Part shown: positions 1 through 5,272 of the stretch, one piece after another
Position numbering within the stretch: the first letter of the stretch is position 1
Layout of the letters: the number at the start of each line of letters is the position of its first letter
Program-made: the position numbers and the translations under genes
Notes under the pieces: model-generated
Seen by the model: only the letters and a program-made list of their open reading frames with translations
What the model was told of the DNA's origin: nothing
Database searches by the model: none
Origin: Tannerella sp.
GTDB taxonomy: Bacteria; Bacteroidota; Bacteroidia; Bacteroidales; Tannerellaceae
DNA: 5,272 nucleotides
Direction of reading: 5' to 3'
Assembly: GCA_031290635.1 (NCBI GenBank)
Contig: JAITNE010000046.1
Span: 1 to 5,272 of the forward strand

Positions 1-332
1 GACAAAGCATCATGCAGTACTGCCTCCATTTCCGCTATTGACGAGATTTCGTCAATCAGGTCGAAATACAATACCGGATACACCGTCCAATCCTTCTCCA
101 ATTCAGCTATAGCCAAGCCTTCGAAAAGCTCCTTCTTCCCAAGAAAATAGGCTTTCAGGGTCGAAAGAAAAAGACTTTTCCCGAATCGTCGCGGACGACC
201 AAGGAAATAAGGCTTTCCCTGAGTAACCAAACTATAAACATACGCCGTCTTATCTACATACAGATACTGATCTGTACGGAGGCTTTCAAAATCCTGTATG
301 CCAATCGGCAATTTTCTGTTGTTTGTAATCAT
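1..332 (-). CDS. AAA-ATPase-like / PD-(D/E)XK family protein (DUF1703 type), N-terminal part only
   Basis: This open frame starts with ATG at 332-330 and runs off the contig start after 110 codons, so the C-terminal part is missing. The protein begins [19 protein letters not shown]. Residues 26-29 read VDKT, followed by [10 protein letters not shown] at 45-54, which is the Walker A-like loop (G51-K52-S53) typical of the AAA-ATPase_like family (PF09820). In that family a C-terminal PD-(D/E)XK nuclease-like domain (PDDEXK_9) normally follows, giving about 500-580 residues; that part lies off the contig. The segment [13 protein letters not shown] at 85-97 fits the beta strand after the first helical part. 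These genes are numerous and often multicopy in Bacteroidales, and their physiological role is not established. The start is supported by a promoter about 20 bases upstream. It is transcribed away from the rhamnosidase gene and is probably unrelated to it. Family assignment is confident; function is unknown. Confidence 0.88.
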   Translation of the reverse strand, partial: MITNNRKLPIGIQDFESLRTDQYLYVDKTAYVYSLVTQGKPYFLGRPRRFGKSLFLSTLKAYFLGKKELFEGLAIAELEKDWTVYPVLYFDLIDEISSIAEMEAVLHDAL

Positions 333-349
333 GTTGTAAAAATTTTCGA

Positions 350-382
350 CAAAGGTACACATTTATTCTTATAGCGAACAAA
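350..382 (-). promoter_or_regulatory. Bacteroidetes-type promoter for the minus-strand ATPase-like gene
   Basis: Read on the minus strand, TACCTTTG at 357-350 is a perfect match to the Bacteroidetes -7 consensus TAnnTTTG. A TTTG at 382-379 lies 21 bases upstream, close to the usual -33 spacing of about 19-21. Transcription would start near 344, leaving a leader of roughly 12 bases before the ATG at 332. No strong Shine-Dalgarno sequence is present, as is usual in this phylum. The -7 box is clear; the -33 box lies in an A/T run (on the plus strand, C followed by six A), so its exact placement is less certain. Confidence 0.68.
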
Positions 383-398
383 AAATTTCCGGCTCGAT

Positions 399-429
399 TT
401 TGGTAATTAAAGAAAAATGAGTACTTTTG
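399..429 (+). promoter_or_regulatory. Bacteroidetes-type promoter for the rhamnosidase-dehydrogenase operon
   Basis: TTTG at 399-402, a 19-base spacer and TACTTTTG at 422-429 form an exact match to the Bacteroidetes sigma-ABfr promoter pattern (TTTG, about 19 bases, TAnnTTTG). Transcription would begin around 434-437, giving a leader of about 25 A/T-rich bases before the ATG at 460. There is no purine-rich Shine-Dalgarno sequence in the leader (ATAATAATTTACT precedes the ATG), which is normal for these bacteria. The promoter sits back to back with the minus-strand one, with 16 bases between their -33 boxes. I see no clear operator palindrome between them. Confidence 0.78.
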
Positions 430-459
430 CGGCATTAATTAATACAATAATAATTTACT

Positions 460-3400
460 ATGAAACATTTCTTATTAGCTTTTGTAGCGGCTACGACTTT
501 GAGCGCTACATTTTCGTGTTCGACAAATGCCGGTAGCAATACCGACAATCTGAAATCTCTTGAAACAGGTTTCCATCAGCCCGACAGCATGACCTTGGGC
601 GTTTATTGGTACTGGATATCGGATAACATCTCCAAAGAAGGCGTTATCAAAGATCTTGAAGCAATGAAGCAGGTCGGCATCAATCGCGCTTTTATCGGCA
701 ACGTATGGTTCAATAACAAGCCCATTTTCAATCATACGAAGGTACAACTATTATCGCCCGAATGGTGGGAGATAACTCATGCAGCCCTGAAACGCGCAGG
801 CGAGCTGGGCATCGAAATCGGCATGTTCAACAGCCCCGGCTGGAGTCAGTCCGGAGGTCCGTGGGTCAAGCCAGAACAGTCGATGCGCTATCTTGCAAAC
901 TCAAAGTTGGAAATCAGAGGCCCGCAGCCTTCCGCGCAAATCCGACTGCCTAAAGTAGCCGACGATGCTATGGCTGACGTCAAAGTAATCGCATATCAGC
1001 AGTTCGGCAATGCACAGCAAACACCGAAGAAAAGCATCACCATCAGTAAAAAGAGAGGCGAAGAATTTTCTGTGGATATTAGCCTCAAGCCCTCGTTTGC
1101 GGTACGCACGCTGATATTCAAGGTTGATGAGCCGGTAAGAATAAATACCGACGCCGAGCTGTTTGTCAAGGAAGGCGATCTGTATCGCTCGCTGAAGAAA
1201 TTCCAAATAAACCGCAGCAATCCGGCGTTGAATGTAGGTTTCGACCCATATTCTCCGATTGTTATTTCTCTGCCCGAAACTGCGGCTACAGACTATCGCC
1301 TTGTGCTGAATAATAGAAACAGCGAGGTGAAAACGGCCGTCGTTACCCTTTCTTCGCGTCCTCTGATAGAGCGTTATCCCGAAAAGACGCTTGCTAAAAT
1401 GTTTCAGACGCCGCTACCCATGTGGCACGATTACCTCTGGGACAAGCAGCCCGAAGTCGCCGCAGAGCTGTGTATTAATCCGGCGAAGGTCATAGATCTT
1501 ACAGCGAAAGTCAAAGACGGTCTGCTGTCATGGGACGTGCCCGAAGGCAACTGGGTCATAATGCGCACAGCAATGCGTACTACGCGAGTAACCAACTCGC
1601 CGGCATCACCCGAAGGAACAGGTTTGGAAATCGACAAAATCAACAAAGCACATATCGGTTCGCACTTCGACGCTTTCATTGGTGAAGTCCTGCGACGTAT
1701 CCCCGCCGAAGACCGCACTACATTTAAGGTCATCGTCGAAGACAGCTACGAAACCGGCGGCCTCAACTGGACAGACGACATGATAGAGCGCTTCAGGAGC
1801 GTTTACAGCTACGACCCGACGCCTTATCTGCCTGCATTAAACGGCGAAGTAGTCGGCAGTCAAGACCTCTCAGACCGTTTCCTCTGGGATTTGCGCAGAT
1901 TGATTGCTACCCGCGTCGCTTACGACTACGTCGGCGGACTTCGCGACGTCAGCAACAAGCACGGCCTCACTACCTGGCTCGAAAACTACGGCCATTGGGG
2001 ATTCCCAGGCGAGTTCCTTATGTACGGCGGACAATCCGACGAAATCGGCGGCGAGTTCTGGAGCGAAGGCTCGCTGGGCGACATCGAAAACCATGCCGCC
2101 GCCTCAAGCGCACACATCTACGGCAAGCGCAAAGTATGGGCTGAATCATGTACAAGCGGAGGGCCGGCCTTCAGTCGCTATCCCAAAATCATGAAACCGC
2201 GCATCGACCGCTTTCTGACCGAAGGTATCAACGCAACCATCCTCCACGTTTATGTACATCAGGCTTACGAAGAGCTTAACCCCGGTCAGGACGCAGACTT
2301 CGGCAACGAGTTCAACCGCAAGAACACATGGTTTCCGCATCTCGACGTCTTCGGAAAATATCTGAAACGCTGCAACCTTATGCTTCAGCAAGGATTGTTT
2401 GTAGCCGATGTAGCCTACTTCATAGGCGAAGATGCTCCGAAGATGACCGGCGTGCGCACCCCCGAACTGCCCAAAGGTTACGCTTTCGACTATATCAACG
2501 CCGAAGTATTGCTGACCCGCGCATCAGTCAAGGACGGTCGTCTGACGTTGCCCGACGGCATGTCCTACAGTCTGCTTGTGTTGCCGCAGCTCGAAACCAT
2601 TCGTCCCGAAGTGCTGGCTAAGATTAAAGACCTTGTAAACGAAGGATTGGTCATATTAGGCCCTGCCCCCAAGCGCTCGCCGAGTTTGCAGAACTATCCC
2701 GAGTCCGACAAGCAGGTAACTGCCCTCGCCGCCGAATTATGGAGCGACGGTCAAATCAACGCCGTAGGACAGGGAAAAGTCTTTGCCGACGGTCAAACTA
2801 TCGCACAAGTATTTGAAGCCATCGGCGTGCAGCCCGACTTGTATATCGAAGACAATCCGGGCGTGCTCTACATCCATCGCACTACTCCCGAAGGCGATAT
2901 TTATTTCATCTCGAATCAGACCGACAATCTTATCAACATAAGTCCGAACTTCCGTATAGCCGGACGCGCTCCTGAGCTTTGGAATCCGCTGACCGAAGAA
3001 ATTCGCGACCTTAAAGAGTATTCCGCGTCAGGCACAACGACTGTCGTGCCGCTTCAACTTCAAGCTAATGAGAGTTCGTTTATAGTATTTCGCAAGAAAG
3101 GTCATCCGTCATCATCAGCAAAAAATTTCCCCGAAGAAAAGGTCATAACCGAATTGAACGAGCCATGGCGGATTTCATTCGATAACGGACAGGAAGAGAT
3201 CACTAAAAAACTTGAAGACTGGAGCAAGTCGGACGAGGAAAATATCCGCTACTTCTCAGGCAAAGCTATCTACAGCGCCACATTCAAGCATAAAACCAAG
3301 ACCGCCAAAGGCAGATTATATATTGATTTAGGCAAAGTCATGGTAACGGCTAAGGTGAAGATTAACGGCGTGTATGCGGGCGGCGTCTGGGCGTATCCGT

Positions 3401-3612
3401 ATCGACTTAATGTTACCGAATTGCTGAAGGAAGGCGAGAATACGCTTGAGGTTGAAGTCATCAACAATTGGATGAACCGCATGATAGGCGACCAAATGTT
3501 GCCCGTGGCCGAGCGCACGACATGGGCTTTCGTCAACCCATGGAAAGCCGATTCCAAACTGCAGGAATCAGGTCTTACAGGACCGGTCAGAATCATCGAA
3601 ATTAATGATTAA
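460..3612 (+). CDS. Predicted lipoprotein glycoside hydrolase family 106 (alpha-L-rhamnosidase)
   Basis: This 1050-residue protein is a predicted exo-acting alpha-L-rhamnosidase of family GH106, acting in the periplasm or at the outer membrane. Residues 1-20 form a lipoprotein signal (hydrophobic FLLAFVAATTL, lipobox TFSC, lipidated C20). The residues after C20 (STNAGSNTDN) lack the acidic run typical of Bacteroidetes surface-export signals, so the side of the membrane is uncertain. The catalytic barrel opens with GVYWYWISDN (47-56) and FNSPGWSQSGGPW (123-135), a GH106 hallmark. A beta-rich insert follows at about 150-305, then GLEIDK (388-393) and EDSYETGGLNW (427-437, the family's DSWEAGxxNW motif). 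WAES is at 560-563, HVYVHQ at 596-601 and FNRKNTWF at 618-625. E431 and E562 are the best candidates for the catalytic acid and base of this inverting family. A C-terminal galactose-binding-like sandwich (about 905-1050) contains NNWMNRMIGDQ. Length is normal for the family and the frame is intact. Family is near certain; rhamnose specificity comes from the family, not from this sequence. Confidence 0.93.
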   Translation: MKHFLLAFVAATTLSATFSCSTNAGSNTDNLKSLETGFHQPDSMTLGVYWYWISDNISKEGVIKDLEAMKQVGINRAFIGNVWFNNKPIFNHTKVQLLSPEWWEITHAALKRAGELGIEIGMFNSPGWSQSGGPWVKPEQSMRYLANSKLEIRGPQPSAQIRLPKVADDAMADVKVIAYQQFGNAQQTPKKSITISKKRGEEFSVDISLKPSFAVRTLIFKVDEPVRINTDAELFVKEGDLYRSLKKFQINRSNPALNVGFDPYSPIVISLPETAATDYRLVLNNRNSEVKTAVVTLSSRPLIERYPEKTLAKMFQTPLPMWHDYLWDKQPEVAAELCINPAKVIDLTAKVKDGLLSWDVPEGNWVIMRTAMRTTRVTNSPASPEGTGLEIDKINKAHIGSHFDAFIGEVLRRIPAEDRTTFKVIVEDSYETGGLNWTDDMIERFRSVYSYDPTPYLPALNGEVVGSQDLSDRFLWDLRRLIATRVAYDYVGGLRDVSNKHGLTTWLENYGHWGFPGEFLMYGGQSDEIGGEFWSEGSLGDIENHAAASSAHIYGKRKVWAESCTSGGPAFSRYPKIMKPRIDRFLTEGINATILHVYVHQAYEELNPGQDADFGNEFNRKNTWFPHLDVFGKYLKRCNLMLQQGLFVADVAYFIGEDAPKMTGVRTPELPKGYAFDYINAEVLLTRASVKDGRLTLPDGMSYSLLVLPQLETIRPEVLAKIKDLVNEGLVILGPAPKRSPSLQNYPESDKQVTALAAELWSDGQINAVGQGKVFADGQTIAQVFEAIGVQPDLYIEDNPGVLYIHRTTPEGDIYFISNQTDNLINISPNFRIAGRAPELWNPLTEEIRDLKEYSASGTTTVVPLQLQANESSFIVFRKKGHPSSSAKNFPEEKVITELNEPWRISFDNGQEEITKKLEDWSKSDEENIRYFSGKAIYSATFKHKTKTAKGRLYIDLGKVMVTAKVKINGVYAGGVWAYPYRLNVTELLKEGENTLEVEVINNWMNRMIGDQMLPVAERTTWAFVNPWKADSKLQESGLTGPVRIIEIND

Positions 3613-3617
3613 GGTAT

Positions 3618-4652
3618 ATGAAAGCTCTTGTATTGGAAGAATATAACAAATTAGTATATCAAGAAGTTGCCGAACCGACGGCGTCCGACGGCGAAGTACT
3701 AATCAAAGTAAAAGCCTGCGGTATATGCGGCAGCGACGTTCACGGCATGGACGGCAGCACCGGACGGCGACAAACTCCCATCATCATGGGACACGAAGCC
3801 TCCGGTGAAATCGTTGCCGTCGGCGCAGGCGTGAGCCGCTGGAAAGCCGGCGACCGCGTTACGTTCGACTCTACCGTCTATCCGCTCGACGACTGGTTCA
3901 CCCTGCACGGACATTACAACCTCAGCGAAGGCCGCGAGGTCGTCGGCGTGTCGCCCAAAGACTACAAGCGGCACGGCGCATTTGCCGAGCGCCTCGTCGT
4001 ACCGCAACACATCCTCTACCGGATACCCGACAATGTCGGTTTCGAGCAGGCGGCGATGGTCGAGCCTGCCGCCGTAGCAGCACATGCTGTGCGACTGTCG
4101 GGGATTCAGGTCGGACAGAGCGCGGTAGTGTTCGGCAGCGGCATGATAGGAACTTTCATCGTAAGCATGTTACGCGCGGCTGGAGCAACGCCGGTGATTG
4201 CCGTCGATGTGGACGACGAGAAGCTGAAAATGGCTGCCGGCTATGGCGCCGACCTCACGGTCAACTCCAAAAACCATCCTGCCGTAGCCGAAGCCATCCG
4301 CGCCAAAACGAAAGGTCGCGGCGCAGACTTCGGCTTCGAAGCTATCGGCATATCAGCTACCGTAAACACAATGATTGACTCCCTTCGCAAAGGCGGAACA
4401 GCTGTTTTAGTCGGCAACATCACCCCAAGCATCGACTTTCCGTTACAGAAAGTAGTAACCACCGAAATCAAAGTACAAGGCAGTTGCGCCATCAACGGCG
4501 AATACGAGCTTGTACTCGATATGATTGCGAGCGGCGCACTGAAAGTCGACAGCATGATCTCGGCCGTAGCCCCGCTAAGCGAAGGCGCAACATGGTTCAA
4601 CAAGCTATATAATAAGGAAGGAAATCTGAATAAAGTGATATTAACGCCATAA
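3618..4652 (+). CDS. Zinc-type medium-chain alcohol/polyol dehydrogenase lacking the structural-zinc cysteines
   Basis: This 344-residue cytoplasmic enzyme belongs to the medium-chain dehydrogenase superfamily, near the sorbitol/galactitol-1-phosphate/threonine dehydrogenase branch, and should oxidise a secondary alcohol of a polyol or sugar derivative with NAD. Catalytic-zinc ligands are intact: C37 in GICGSDVH, H59-E60 in GHE, and E149 in MVEP. The Rossmann loop GSGMIG is at 173-178, and D197 at the end of the next strand favours NAD over NADP. The structural-zinc loop (C-x2-C-x2-C-x7-C) aligns without gaps to 88-103 but has P89, D92, T95 and S103 instead of cysteines. Length is standard and the C-terminus complete. 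It begins 5 bases after the rhamnosidase stop codon, with a weak AAGG at 3611-3614 overlapping that stop, so the two are probably co-transcribed from the promoter near 399-429. The true substrate cannot be read from sequence; automated names such as L-iditol, butanediol or galactitol-1-phosphate dehydrogenase would all be guesses. Confidence 0.9.
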   Translation: MKALVLEEYNKLVYQEVAEPTASDGEVLIKVKACGICGSDVHGMDGSTGRRQTPIIMGHEASGEIVAVGAGVSRWKAGDRVTFDSTVYPLDDWFTLHGHYNLSEGREVVGVSPKDYKRHGAFAERLVVPQHILYRIPDNVGFEQAAMVEPAAVAAHAVRLSGIQVGQSAVVFGSGMIGTFIVSMLRAAGATPVIAVDVDDEKLKMAAGYGADLTVNSKNHPAVAEAIRAKTKGRGADFGFEAIGISATVNTMIDSLRKGGTAVLVGNITPSIDFPLQKVVTTEIKVQGSCAINGEYELVLDMIASGALKVDSMISAVAPLSEGATWFNKLYNKEGNLNKVILTP

Positions 4653-4658
4653 ACACAT

Positions 4659-4678
4659 TTTTCCGCCTCGCCGGAAAA
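4659..4678 (+). terminator. Weak hairpin just after the dehydrogenase gene
   Basis: TTTTCCG at 4659-4665 pairs with CGGAAAA at 4672-4678 around a 6-base loop, starting 6 bases after the stop codon. This is where a terminator would be expected, but the stem is only 7 bp, mostly A-T, and no T-run follows. I list it as a possible transcript 3' end or processing structure rather than a convincing intrinsic terminator. Confidence 0.3.
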
Positions 4679-4682
4679 CCAG

Positions 4683-4694
4683 CCGTTACTGACG
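4683..4694. repeat. 12-bp direct repeat, left copy, with local hairpin
   Basis: CCGTTACTGACG here recurs exactly at 4925-4936, on the other side of the tandem array. The left copy is also the start of an inverted repeat: CCGTT (4683-4687) can pair with AACGG (4696-4700) across 8 bases, or CCGT with ACGG (4692-4695) across 5. The two copies bracket the repeats almost exactly, as if the array had been inserted into or had expanded inside this sequence. Confidence 0.7.
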
Positions 4695-4705
4695 GAACGG
4701 AATAA

Positions 4706-4925
4706 AGTTCGTAGAATTTCTTCCTGACGCTTTCAGCGACTCAAAAAGTTCGTAGAATTTCTTCCTGACGCTTTCAGCGACAAATAAAGTTCGTGGAATT
4801 TCTTCCTGACGCTTTCAGCGACTTAAAAAGTTCGTGGAATTTCTTTTTGACGCTTTCCGACTCAAAAAGTTCGTAGAATTTCTTCCTGACGCTTTCCGAC
4901 TCAAAAAGTTCGTAGAATTTCTTCC
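4706..4925. repeat. Tandem repeat array, about 5.5 copies of a 41/39-bp unit
   Basis: The unit starts AGTTCGTAGAATTTCTTCC and continues TGACGCTTTCAGCGAC plus a short A-rich joint. Copies are 4706-4746, 4747-4787, 4788-4828 (41 bp each), 4829-4867, 4868-4906 (39 bp each) and a truncated copy 4907-4925. The 39-bp form differs by a 2-base loss turning CAGCGAC into CCGAC. Copies 3 and 4 have GTGG where the others have GTAG; copy 4 also has TTTTT for TTCCT. Each unit contains a short dyad AGAATTTCT, and the 41-bp copies contain CGCT-TTC-AGCG, a 4-bp hairpin lost in the 39-bp copies. The array lies between convergent genes. It is not CRISPR, since there are no distinct spacers. It is probably an intergenic repeat of the genome with unknown role: DNA- or RNA-binding, transcript 3' end, or selfish. 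Confidence 0.93.
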
Positions 4926-4936
4926 CGTTACTGACG
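4925..4936. repeat. 12-bp direct repeat, right copy
   Basis: An exact second copy of CCGTTACTGACG (also at 4683-4694). Its first base is the last base of the truncated sixth repeat unit, so the array switches directly into this sequence. The right copy continues into GCAGGGGC and the hairpin at 4938-4956, unlike the left copy, which continues into GAACGG. Confidence 0.7.
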
Positions 4937-4937
4937 C

Positions 4938-4956
4938 AGGGGCACGCCCAGCCCCT
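4938..4956 (-). terminator. GC-rich hairpin overlapping the stop codon of the minus-strand gene
   Basis: On the plus strand AGGGGC (4938-4943) pairs with GCCCCT (4951-4956) around a 7-base loop, a 6-bp stem with five G-C pairs. Read on the minus strand it begins inside the TAG stop codon (4957-4955) of the gene ending there. The position suggests a transcript-end structure, but no T-run follows directly; the nearest T5 runs are those inside the tandem repeats on the minus strand. Treat it as a possible terminator or 3'-end protecting stem. Confidence 0.4.
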
Positions 4957-5241
4957 ACATCACTACTTTCCAAGTCTTCCCTTCCATCACAACAAAATAT
5001 ATCCCGCCCGAGAGCGTCGTTTTGCTTGTTTCGCCTGCGATATATGGCTGTATTTTGACCAACATGCCGGTTACATTATATATACGCGCTTCACCGGTGA
5101 TGGCGGAGGCGATATGGAGTTTGCCGCCTGAAGACCAGACTTTTGCTGTAGAAACGACTGCTTCGTTACCGGTTGTGCGGCTTGCAAGCTCGGGACCGAA
5201 TGAGATTGTCCAGGGCTGTACTACCTGTTCGAGAACATAAC
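4955..5241 (-). CDS. C-terminal end of a secreted protein with a T9SS-like sorting/beta-sandwich domain (partial)
   Basis: An open frame on the minus strand enters at the contig end (before the adapter at 5242) and stops at TAG 4957-4955. It gives 94 residues with no start in view. The last 62 residues read KVWSSGGKLHIA, then GEARIYNVTGMLVK, AGETSKTTLSGGIYFVV and EGKTWKVVM. The order of strand, IYNxxGxLV, a glycine-rich turn, GIYFV and GKTxKVxx is that of the short C-terminal beta domains of Bacteroidales secreted proteins. These include type A T9SS sorting domains (TIGR04183-like) and related families such as DUF6383. The usual PNP motif at the start of a type A domain is absent, so the exact family is open. 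The passenger domain and function lie off the contig. The domain suggests export through the outer membrane or surface attachment. It converges on the dehydrogenase gene, with the tandem repeats between them. Confidence 0.8.
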
Positions 5242-5272
5242 AGATCGGAAGAGCACACGTCTGAACTCCAGT
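5242..5272. other. Illumina TruSeq adapter left on the contig end
   Basis: From AGATCGGAAGAGCACACGTC at 5242 to the last base, all 31 bases match the standard Illumina TruSeq read-1 adapter. This is sequencing artefact, not genomic DNA, and should be trimmed. It means that reads with short inserts were assembled without full adapter removal, and that real sequence ends at or about 5241. The partial gene on the minus strand must not be extended into it. Confidence 0.98.

Noticed and set aside
333..459. Small RNA, riboswitch or tRNA in the divergent intergenic region
   Set aside because: The 127 bp are filled by two promoters and short A/T-rich leaders; I see no stable fold or tRNA-like arms.
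3699..4085. Minus-strand 128-residue open frame inside the dehydrogenase gene, and other long antisense frames in the rhamnosidase gene
   Set aside because: They are antisense shadows of strongly recognised enzymes, with no independent promoter or family signal.
3618..4652. Dehydrogenase as a decayed pseudogene because four conserved cysteines are missing
   Set aside because: The frame and length are intact, the catalytic zinc ligands and the NAD loop are preserved, and single-zinc members are known in the superfamily.
460..4652. Calling the region a complete polysaccharide utilisation locus
   Set aside because: No SusC/SusD pair, sensor-regulator or further sugar-active enzyme is present in the window; only the hydrolase and a dehydrogenase are seen.
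4706..4925. Possible CRISPR array
   Set aside because: The units are contiguous and nearly identical over their whole length, with no variable spacers and no cas genes in the window.
4834..5058. Plus-strand 74-residue open frame with KKFVEFLPDAFRL repeats
   Set aside because: It starts inside the tandem DNA repeat, holds frame only across the 39-bp copies, then runs antisense through the real minus-strand C-terminal domain. No promoter or ribosome site is visible.
5022..5240. Plus-strand 72-residue open frame
   Set aside because: It lies wholly antisense to the minus-strand sorting-type domain, whose pattern is clearly protein-like. The plus-strand translation resembles nothing, and the frame ends next to the adapter.

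Overview
This looks like a complete short contig from a Bacteroidales bacterium, most likely gut-type and assembled from Illumina reads. Four things point there: two perfect Bacteroidetes promoter -7 boxes (TAnnTTTG), start codons without strong Shine-Dalgarno sequences, a lipoprotein glycoside hydrolase of family GH106, and partial genes for a DUF1703-type AAA ATPase and a protein with a T9SS-like C-terminal domain. Both ends cut through genes. The last 31 bases (5242-5272) are Illumina TruSeq adapter, not genomic DNA.

Layout. On the minus strand, 1-332 is the N-terminal part of an AAA-ATPase-like/PD-(D/E)XK family protein. A 127-bp divergent intergenic region (333-459) carries back-to-back promoters, one for each direction. 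On the plus strand, 460-3612 encodes a 1050-residue predicted lipoprotein alpha-L-rhamnosidase (GH106). Five bases later, 3618-4652 encodes a 344-residue zinc-type medium-chain dehydrogenase. The two probably form one operon. A 302-bp convergent intergenic region (4653-4954) holds a weak hairpin, a 12-bp direct repeat on each side of about 5.5 tandem copies of a 41/39-bp repeat, and a GC-rich hairpin. On the minus strand, 4955-5241 is the last 94 codons of a protein ending in a secretion/sorting-type beta domain.

How the genes may work together. The GH106 enzyme would release L-rhamnose, or a related deoxysugar, from a plant or microbial glycan outside the cytoplasm. The dehydrogenase has an NAD-type Rossmann fold and intact catalytic zinc ligands, and would oxidise or reduce a polyol or sugar-derived alcohol in the cytoplasm. 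Their link is inferred from the 5-bp spacing only; no transporter, SusC/SusD pair or regulator is visible.

The most notable points are the tandem repeat between the convergent genes, the loss of all four structural-zinc cysteines in the dehydrogenase, and the adapter at the contig end. I see no convincing evidence of a wholly new multi-gene system in this window.
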